Assembly (NCBI GenBank): GCA_050742535.1 | Contig: JBOGIQ010000103.1 | Location: 1 to 17,445 of the forward strand | Direction of reading: 5' to 3' | DNA from: Gp6-AA40 sp050742535 | Lineage (GTDB): Bacteria > Acidobacteriota > Vicinamibacteria > Vicinamibacterales > UBA2999 | Length of the DNA stretch: 17,445 nucleotides | Shown: positions 1 to 5,656 of the stretch, one piece after another | How the letters are laid out: each line of letters opens with the position of its first letter | Position numbering within the stretch: position 1 is the first letter of the stretch | Made by a program: the position numbers and the translations under genes | Notes under the pieces: generated by a model | Database searches by the model: none | Told to the model about the DNA's origin: nothing | The model's input: only the letters and a program-made list of their open reading frames with translations

Positions 1-957
1 CGTGTTCGGGTTCGCGCCGTGCTCGAGCAGCTTGCGCGCGAGCTGGATCGCCGTCACTTTTCCAACCTGCTGCGGCGTGCCGACCGGCGTGTTGCCGACG
101 CCGGCGGCGCCGTCGGCGCCCGGCTTGCGCAGCCACGCGACGGTGTGCAGTGGTGACGCGCGGGGATCGGGCAGGTTCGGATTGGCCCCATGATCGAGGA
201 GGACCGACGCCATCTCGAAGTAGGCGTTGACCGCCGCCATGCTCAGCGCGCTCGAGCCGTCCGGCGCCGCGTCGTTGACGTTCGCGCCGCGCTTCAGCAG
301 CGCGGCCGCCGTCTCGATGTGCGCGTTGCGCACGGCAAACAGCAGCGGCGTGAGGCCGCCGTTCGATTTCAGCGTGAGGTCGGCGCCGGCTTCGAGCAGC
401 ACGTCGACCGCCGCGGTGTTGCCTTCAGCGGCCGCCCACATCAGCGCGGTCTGACCTCGGTACGGCTCTTTGGTGTCAACCTTCGCGCCACGCGTCAGCA
501 GCAGCCGCACGGCGTCCGGCTTGCCCGACAGCGCCGCCGTCATCAGCATCGTCTGCCCTTCCTGGGCGCTGCCATTCGGATCGGCGCCGGCCTTCAGCAG
601 CCGTTCCATCATCGCGGCATTGCCGTTCATGGCGGCGAGGTACAACGGCGTGATGTTGTAGCGGGTCGATGCTTTGGCGTTGGCGCCGGCTCCGAGCAGC
701 AGTTCGACGAGCTGGACGTCGTTCCGCTGGGCTGCCCAGTGGAGGGCCGTGAAGCCGTCGGCCTCAGTCGCGTTGATGCTGACCTTCCCCTCGGCTCGCG
801 CGCGCTCGCTCGGGGCAAGCTGTTTCAGGAGCGCGCGAACCGCCGGCACATCCTGCTTCTTGACGGCGTCGATTAAGGGCGACCCCGCAGCGGTGATTGA
901 CACCGTGGCCGCGAGCCATCCGATGGCGACAATCTGGAGCCAGCCGCGAAACCGCAT
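1..957 (-). CDS. Secreted ankyrin-repeat protein (3' end cut by window edge)
   Basis: Reading the minus strand from ATG at 957-955 gives about 319 codons open to base 1, so the C-terminus is missing. The start is supported by GGAGG four bases upstream. An N-terminal hydrophobic stretch (about residues 6-24) looks like a Sec signal peptide. From about residue 66 the protein is a run of ankyrin repeats with the expected cores: DGFTALHWAA near 67-76, LLLGAGANAK near 86-95, QTALMWAAAEGN near 169-180, VLLDHGANPN near 251-260, and a last GANPN at the edge. Ankyrin repeats bind proteins; no enzymatic motif is visible. The gene diverges from the DUF1592/DUF1552 pair across 132 bases. I know exported ankyrin proteins as frequent neighbours of such pairs in Acidobacteriota, so a shared envelope role is plausible but inferred. 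Confidence 0.9.
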   Translation of the reverse strand, partial: MRFRGWLQIVAIGWLAATVSITAAGSPLIDAVKKQDVPAVRALLKQLAPSERARAEGKVSINATEADGFTALHWAAQRNDVQLVELLLGAGANAKASTRYNITPLYLAAMNGNAAMMERLLKAGADPNGSAQEGQTMLMTAALSGKPDAVRLLLTRGAKVDTKEPYRGQTALMWAAAEGNTAAVDVLLEAGADLTLKSNGGLTPLLFAVRNAHIETAAALLKRGANVNDAAPDGSSALSMAAVNAYFEMASVLLDHGANPNLPDPRASPLHTVAWLRKPGADGAAGVGNTPVGTPQQVGKVTAIQLARKLLEHGANPNT

Positions 958-988
958 GTTTCCTCCGGGCGATCGGGCCCCTGGCAGT

Positions 989-1043
989 CGTGGGGCGGAC
1001 CTTGTCAGGTCCGCCAGGCGCGCCTGACAAGGCGCGCCCCACG
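989..1043. repeat. 55-base near-perfect intergenic palindrome
   Basis: The element is symmetric around base 1016, and 23 of the 27 base pairs per arm match. The outer arms are CGTGGGGCG and its complement; the inner arms contain CCTTGTCAGG and its complement. A shorter hairpin GGACC-TTGTCA-GGTCC is nested in the left half. It lies between the divergent ankyrin and DUF1592 genes, so it is not a terminator of either. It resembles dispersed REP-type elements and shares the GGCGGACC/GGTCCGCC core with the repeats at 9420-9480. Confidence 0.8.
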
Positions 1044-1069
1044 ATCGAGCGACAGGGCTGTTACGGCGT

Positions 1070-1075
1070 TAATAT
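1070..1075 (+). promoter_or_regulatory. Possible -10 element for the DUF1592 operon
   Basis: TAATAT lies in the only AT-rich island (about 1061-1090) of this divergent region, 14 bases before the ATG at 1090. No convincing -35 box and no Shine-Dalgarno sequence are visible, so the transcript may have a very short leader. Weak call. Confidence 0.3.
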
Positions 1076-1089
1076 ACCCCCGTATTTAA

Positions 1090-3753
1090 ATGTCCTACAG
1101 AGGTTTACTCGGCTGCGCACTGCTCGGATTTGCCATCGGGGTCGCCACGGCGAGACCAGGAGCCCAGGCGCCCGCAGTGCCGGTACAGCCCACTCCGGCC
1201 GCGACATCGGCGGGCGTCCTCAAGCAGTACTGTGCCACGTGCCATAACGAGCGGCTGAAGAGCGGCGGTTTCGTCATCGATCCGGCGGCCGTCACGAACG
1301 TCGCCGCCGGGGCGGATCGGTGGGAGAAGGTCGTTCGCAAGCTGCGGACGCAGTCGATGCCGCCCCCGGGCGCTCCGCGTCCGGACGCCGCCGGCTACGA
1401 CCGTGTCGCCACGTTCCTCGAAACAGAGTTGGACCGCGCCGAAGCGGCCCGCCCGCACCTGGGCAAGCTGCCGCTGACGCATCGTCTGAGCCGCACGGAG
1501 TACCGGAACGCCGTGCGCGACCTGCTCGCGCTCGAATCGCTGCCGCGCGAGGTCAGCGTGGACTACCTGCTGCCGCCGGACAACATCAGCAGCGGTTTCG
1601 ACAACATCGCCGACCTGCTGTTCGTCTCGCCGAGCAACATGGAGCGGTATCTCGACGCGGCGCGGAAGATCAGCCGCCTCGCGGTCGGCGATCCGGCGAT
1701 GCCCGTGATGGTGAACATCCATCGCCTCGATCCCGAGCATCCGCAGGACGAGCGCGTGGAGGAACTGCCATTCGGCACGCGCGGCGGAATCGCCGTGCGC
1801 AGCGAATTTCCCGTGGATGGCACCTACATCGTCCGAGTGGACGTCGGCAATGCGCAGGGTCACGAGCTCGAGATCCTCGTTGACGGCGAACGCGCCGCGC
1901 TGCGGCAGCTTGGTGGAGCGGGACGCGGGACGCCAGGCGTTGCCGCTCCGCCGGGCCAGCCCGACCCGGCAGATCCCGATCCGACGCCCCCGTCCGTCGA
2001 TCGACCGGCCGTGCCTGGCAGGGGAGGGGCGCCTGCTGATGCGGGTTCAGGGGGTTCAAGAGGTTCAGGAGGTGCAGGAGGTGCAGGGGGTGCAGGAGGT
2101 GCGGCCGCAGCTGCACCCGGTGGTCGCGCCGGTGGGCGAGGTCGAGGCGCGGCTGCGGCAGGTCCCCTCGAGTTTCCCCTCACGCTCAAGGCCGGACCGA
2201 AGCTGATTGGCGTGGCGTTCGTGCAGCGGACCGAGGCGCGCGACGAAGCGACGCTGCGGCCGCGTATGCGCAGCCGCGGCACGCAGCCGGCGATTAACAG
2301 CGTGACGATCAGCGGTCCCTACAACGTGACCGGAGCCGGCGATTCACCGAGCCGGCGCCGCATCTTTATCTGCAAGCCCTCGTCTGCTGCCGAGGAGCTG
2401 CCTTGCGCGCGCCGTATCCTCTCGACTTTGATCCGGCGAGCCTATCGCCGCCCGACGACGGAAGCGGACATCAGGGATCTGCTGCCTTTCTACGAACAGG
2501 GCCGTCGTGGGGCGGGTTCCGCCGGAGCCAGCAGTTCCCGCGGAGGCGGACCCGCCGTCGCAGGCGGACCCGGCAACTTTGATCTGGGCATCCAGAAGGC
2601 GCTCGAGCGTCTGCTCGTCAGCTCGCAGTTCCTGTTCCGTATCGAGCGTGAGCCAGCGACCGTTGCCGCAGGGACGCCATATCGCGTGAGCGACCTCGAG
2701 CTCGCATCGCGGTTGTCGTTCTTCATCTGGAGCAGCATCCCGGACGACGAGCTGCTCGATGTGGCGGCGGCGGGACGGCTGAAGGACCCGAAGGTGCTCG
2801 AGCAGCAGGTGCGCCGCATGATGGCGGACCCGCGCTCGGAATCGCTGGTCACGAACTTCGCCGCCCAATGGCTGTACCTGCGTGACATCGGCGCGAAGCT
2901 GCCGGACGAGATCCTGTTTGCCGACTTCGACGAGACGCTGCGGACGTCGATGCAGCGGGAGACGGAACTGTTCATCAGCAGCGTTTTCCGCCCTTCGACT
3001 TGCGCTCAGGGCGCCCCGAGCTGCGTCGAGGGGCGCGAGAACCGGAGCGTCCTCGACCTGCTGCGTGCGAACTACACGTTCCTGAACGAGCGGCTGGCAC
3101 GTCACTACGGCATCCCGAACATCAGGGGCAGCCACTTCCGCCGCGTCACGTTCCCCGACGGCAGTGTCCGCGGCGGCCTGCTCGGGCAGGGAAGCGTCCT
3201 GACGATCACCTCGTACTCGACGCGCACCTCGCCGGTCCTGCGCGGCAAGTGGGTGCTGGAAAACCTCCTCTCGGCGGCGCCGCCGCCCCCGCCGGCCGAC
3301 GTGCCGTCGCTCAAGACGGAGACCTCGCCCGGCAAGCCGTTGACGCTTCGTGACGCCATGGTCCAGCACCGCGCCGCTCCGGCGTGCGCCGGCTGCCACG
3401 CGCGGATGGACCCGATCGGCTTTGCCATGGAGAACTTCGACGCCGTCGGGCGGTGGCGCGAGCGCGACGGCGACCAGCCCATCGACGCCACCGGCGTGTT
3501 CCCGGAGGGGACGAAATTCGAGGGAATTCCCGGGCTGAAGAAGGAACTGCTGCGTCAGCCCGAGCAGTTCGTCGGCACCGTCGCGGAGCGGTTACTGATG
3601 TACGCGATCGGCCGCAACCTGCAATACTATGACGCGCCCACCGTGCGTGCGGTGCTGCGCGAATCGGCGCCGGCGAATCACACGCTGGCGTCGCTGGTGC
3701 TCGGGATCGTGAAGAGCCGTCCGTTCCAGATGCGAGAAGCTGGAGGCGAGTGA
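1090..3753 (+). CDS. DUF1592/DUF1588-type secreted protein with c-type heme motifs (PSD-like)
   Basis: This 887-residue protein has the domain order I associate with DUF1587, DUF1592, DUF1588 and DUF1585 families. An N-terminal signal peptide (about 1-25) is followed by CATCH at 48-52, a cytochrome-c type heme site (CxxCH). LTHRLSRTEYRNAVRDLLAL marks DUF1587. C428 and C439 flank the EELPCARRIL motif. LASRLSFFIWSSIPDDELLD marks DUF1592, and SVLDLLRANYTFLNERLA marks DUF1588. A second CxxCH, CAGCH at 766-770, sits before DPIGFAMENFD. The biochemical role of these families is not established; heme binding and periplasmic location are inferred from motifs. Three insertions look unusual: a Gly/Ala/Ser linker (about 275-360), a second Gly-rich stretch (about 473-495), and a Cys-containing insert (about 634-649). 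The stop overlaps the next start. Confidence 0.92.
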   Translation: MSYRGLLGCALLGFAIGVATARPGAQAPAVPVQPTPAATSAGVLKQYCATCHNERLKSGGFVIDPAAVTNVAAGADRWEKVVRKLRTQSMPPPGAPRPDAAGYDRVATFLETELDRAEAARPHLGKLPLTHRLSRTEYRNAVRDLLALESLPREVSVDYLLPPDNISSGFDNIADLLFVSPSNMERYLDAARKISRLAVGDPAMPVMVNIHRLDPEHPQDERVEELPFGTRGGIAVRSEFPVDGTYIVRVDVGNAQGHELEILVDGERAALRQLGGAGRGTPGVAAPPGQPDPADPDPTPPSVDRPAVPGRGGAPADAGSGGSRGSGGAGGAGGAGGAAAAAPGGRAGGRGRGAAAAGPLEFPLTLKAGPKLIGVAFVQRTEARDEATLRPRMRSRGTQPAINSVTISGPYNVTGAGDSPSRRRIFICKPSSAAEELPCARRILSTLIRRAYRRPTTEADIRDLLPFYEQGRRGAGSAGASSSRGGGPAVAGGPGNFDLGIQKALERLLVSSQFLFRIEREPATVAAGTPYRVSDLELASRLSFFIWSSIPDDELLDVAAAGRLKDPKVLEQQVRRMMADPRSESLVTNFAAQWLYLRDIGAKLPDEILFADFDETLRTSMQRETELFISSVFRPSTCAQGAPSCVEGRENRSVLDLLRANYTFLNERLARHYGIPNIRGSHFRRVTFPDGSVRGGLLGQGSVLTITSYSTRTSPVLRGKWVLENLLSAAPPPPPADVPSLKTETSPGKPLTLRDAMVQHRAAPACAGCHARMDPIGFAMENFDAVGRWRERDGDQPIDATGVFPEGTKFEGIPGLKKELLRQPEQFVGTVAERLLMYAIGRNLQYYDAPTVRAVLRESAPANHTLASLVLGIVKSRPFQMREAGGE
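2043..2105 (+). repeat. Seven-unit 9-base tandem repeat inside a CDS
   Basis: Seven 9-base units of the form RGGTKCAGG run from 2043 to 2105, with the last one degenerate. In frame they encode GGS then GGA triplets (residues 318 onward) in the flexible linker of the DUF1592 protein. Because the unit is a multiple of three, copy-number change would alter linker length without a frameshift. Confidence 0.8.
2989..3035. repeat. REP-like double hairpin inside a CDS
   Basis: Two adjacent hairpins are visible: CGCCCT...AGGGCG (2989-3013) and CGCCCC...GGGGCG (3012-3035). The right half is also an imperfect reverse complement of the left half, with TCGAC and GCTC in both, so the whole is a paired palindrome of the REP/BIME style. 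It is read in frame and encodes roughly RPSTCAQGAPSCVEGR, a stretch that interrupts the usual continuous match between ETELF and RSVLDLL in this family. Confidence 0.6.
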
Positions 3754-5087
3754 TGTTCGTCACCAAAAAGACGCTGCCGCGGCGAACGTTCCTGCGTGCC
3801 ATGGGCACGACGATCGCGCTGCCATTCCTCGACGCGATGGTCCCGGCCCTGTCGGCACGCGCGCTCAAGCCGACGCCGCGCTACGGCTTCGTCTACATCG
3901 CCAACGGCGTCATCCAGAACCTGTGGACGCCTGCCACGACAGGCGCCAACTTCGATCTGACGCCGACGCTGCAGCCGTTCGCGAGCCTTCGCGACAAGAT
4001 CTCGGTGCTCAGCGGCCTGTCGCACCTGCAGGCCGACACCTTCGGCGACGGCACCGGCGATCATCCGCGCGCATCGGCGGTCTGGCTGACGGGCGTGCAC
4101 GCGTATGACCGGACCCGGCCGGGCGTCGAGGTCAAGCTGGCGACGACCGTCGATCAGATCCTCGTGCGGGAGATTGGCAAGACGTCGCGCATCCCGTCGG
4201 TCGAGATGTCGGTGGACTTCCCGACGCAGGGCTCCTGCGATTCCGGCGACTGCTTCTACGTCAACACCGTCTCGTGGCGCAACGAGACGACGCCGAACAA
4301 CACGGAATCGCATCCGCGCATTCTCTTCGAACGGCTCTTTGGCGACGGCGGCAGCGCCGACGCGCGCCAGGCGCGCACCCGCTCCGAGGGGAGCATCCTG
4401 GATTCGGTGCGTGAAGAGGCGAGCCGCGTCGCCAGCAGCCTGGGCCGCGGCGACAGGAACAAGCTGCGCGAGTACCTCGATTCGGTGCGCGAGATCGAGC
4501 AGCGGATCCAGAACGCGGAGTCGCAGCCGGTGGACATCGAGCTGCCCGAACGGCCGACAGACATTCCCTCGACGTTCGACGCGCACACGAAACTGATGTT
4601 CGACCTGCAGGCGCTGGCCTTCCAGGCCGACATCACGCGCGTGTTCAGCATGATCATGTCGCGCGAGCTGAGTACGATGACGTTCCCGACCATCGGCGTG
4701 CCCGAGCAGCACCATGGCGTCTCGCACCATCGCAACGACCCGAACCTCATCGCCAAGAAGGCGCGCATCGATCTCTATCAGTCGCAGCTCTTCGCCTACT
4801 TCCTCGAGAAGCTGCAGGCGATGCCGGACGGCGACGGCTCCGTCCTCGATCAGTCGCTGCTGCTCTACGGCGGCGGCATGGGCGACGGCAACATGCACCG
4901 CCACTCCGATCTGCCGACGCTGATGGCGGGTGGGCTCGGCGGCAAGTTCAAGATGGGCCGCCATCATCAGTACAAGCTCGACACGCCGATGGCCAACCTG
5001 CTGCTGACGATCATGGACAGTGGCGGCGTGCGCCTCGAGAAATTCGGGGATAGTAACGGTCGGATTCTCGAGCCGCTGGCCGTATAG
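3753..5087 (+). CDS. DUF1552 protein, Tat-exported
   Basis: The protein has 444 residues from ATG at 3753. An in-frame GTG at 3750 is less likely because GGAGG at 3742-3746 is six bases from the ATG but only three from the GTG. The N-terminus has a twin-arginine signal (RRTFLR at residues 10-15, then a hydrophobic stretch), so export of a folded protein is expected. The body matches the DUF1552 family in length and in motifs such as YGFVYIANGV near the start and His-rich EQHHGVSHHRND and MHRHSDLPTLMAGG later; these His clusters could bind metal. No reaction is established for the family. It overlaps the upstream DUF1592 gene in TGATG, implying translational coupling. The two families commonly travel together in Acidobacteriota and Planctomycetota, which supports a joint function. 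Confidence 0.92.
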   Translation: MFVTKKTLPRRTFLRAMGTTIALPFLDAMVPALSARALKPTPRYGFVYIANGVIQNLWTPATTGANFDLTPTLQPFASLRDKISVLSGLSHLQADTFGDGTGDHPRASAVWLTGVHAYDRTRPGVEVKLATTVDQILVREIGKTSRIPSVEMSVDFPTQGSCDSGDCFYVNTVSWRNETTPNNTESHPRILFERLFGDGGSADARQARTRSEGSILDSVREEASRVASSLGRGDRNKLREYLDSVREIEQRIQNAESQPVDIELPERPTDIPSTFDAHTKLMFDLQALAFQADITRVFSMIMSRELSTMTFPTIGVPEQHHGVSHHRNDPNLIAKKARIDLYQSQLFAYFLEKLQAMPDGDGSVLDQSLLLYGGGMGDGNMHRHSDLPTLMAGGLGGKFKMGRHHQYKLDTPMANLLLTIMDSGGVRLEKFGDSNGRILEPLAV

Positions 5088-5090
5088 GTT

Positions 5091-5165
5091 GCCTGGGTCG
5101 CCTGAGTTGCCTGCGTAACTACCCAGGCTACCTACCCAGGCCACCCAGCTACCCAGCTACCCAGC
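5091..5165. repeat. ACCCAG tandem array with inverted partner between convergent genes
   Basis: ACCCAG(G/C) begins at 5121, 5134, 5143, 5151 and 5159, with the last three units spaced exactly eight bases apart. Upstream, GCCTGGGT at 5091-5098 is the reverse complement of ACCCAGGC at 5121-5128, so a stem can form. The array separates the convergent DUF1552 and DinB genes and could act as a two-way terminator, though no T-run follows. Its right end lies inside the DinB coding sequence and supplies that gene's TAG stop. Confidence 0.65.
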
Positions 5166-5630
5166 TTTCCTTAACAGCAGTTCCTCGATCCGGTACGCAT
5201 GGAAGAAATCGTGCAGGGCGAGGTGTCTGAACATGATGAACACGGAGTAGTGGCTGTACTCGCCGTGTTCCGCGGTGCGCTGCCAGTCGGCGTCCGACAG
5301 TTGCCGAAGGCGCGCGACCAGGCGGGCGCGGTCGTCGGCGTAGCGCCGCAGTGATTCATCGAGGTCGAGCGCCATCAGCGCGTCGTCCGGATCGTCGCGG
5401 CCCGGATCGTACGGCGTGATCACGGGCGATGGCGTCGCGAGGACGTACTCGAGCCGATCGAAAAACAGTCCGTGCACCACGGCGAGATGGCAGGCGTGCT
5501 CGTGCGCCGACCACTTCCCGGCTGCCGGCCGTCGTTTCAGATCCGCGGGCGCAACCTCGCGGACGAGCGGAACGACGATCTGCGGGGCCCGCTCGAGGGC
5601 ATCGATGACGGACGGAACGGTCGCGGTCAT
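5157..5630 (-). CDS. DinB-like four-helix protein
   Basis: The protein has 157 residues from the ATG at 5630-5628. A longer in-frame start at 5678 would overlap the divergent kinase start and adds an atypical tail, so the shorter form is preferred. DinB/YfiT-type proteins are four-helix bundles that bind a divalent metal through three histidines; members include thiol-dependent transferases and damage-inducible proteins of unknown function. Candidate ligands are H48 in KWSAHEHACHLAVVH, and H140 and H144 in FRHLALHDFFHAYRIEELL. The length is normal for the family. There is no signal peptide, so it is cytoplasmic. Its last codons and TAG stop lie in the ACCCAG repeat array. The substrate cannot be predicted. 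Confidence 0.85.
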   Translation of the reverse strand: MTATVPSVIDALERAPQIVVPLVREVAPADLKRRPAAGKWSAHEHACHLAVVHGLFFDRLEYVLATPSPVITPYDPGRDDPDDALMALDLDESLRRYADDRARLVARLRQLSDADWQRTAEHGEYSHYSVFIMFRHLALHDFFHAYRIEELLLRKAG

Positions 5631-5638
5631 GCTTCCGC

Positions 5639-5644
5639 TATTAT
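5639..5644 (+). promoter_or_regulatory. Possible shared -10 island between divergent starts
   Basis: Only 26 bases separate the divergent ATGs of the DinB gene (5630) and the kinase gene (5657). The sole AT-rich island there reads TATTAT on the plus strand (5 of 6 matches to the -10 consensus) and ATAATA on the minus strand. No -35 box or Shine-Dalgarno sequence is convincing for either gene. Either transcript would have a very short leader. Weak call. Confidence 0.3.
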
Positions 5645-5656
5645 TCCTGTCTCCGC

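Noticed and set aside
190..876. Plus-strand ORF of 228 codons at the left end
   Set aside because: It is antisense to the ankyrin-repeat gene, Arg-rich, and has no family motif.
2344..3399. Minus-strand ORF of 351 codons
   Set aside because: It is antisense to the DUF1592 gene, has no motif, and has shadow-type composition.
3678..5144. Minus-strand ORF of 488 codons
   Set aside because: It lies wholly opposite the DUF1552 gene and its composition is that of a shadow frame in GC-rich DNA.
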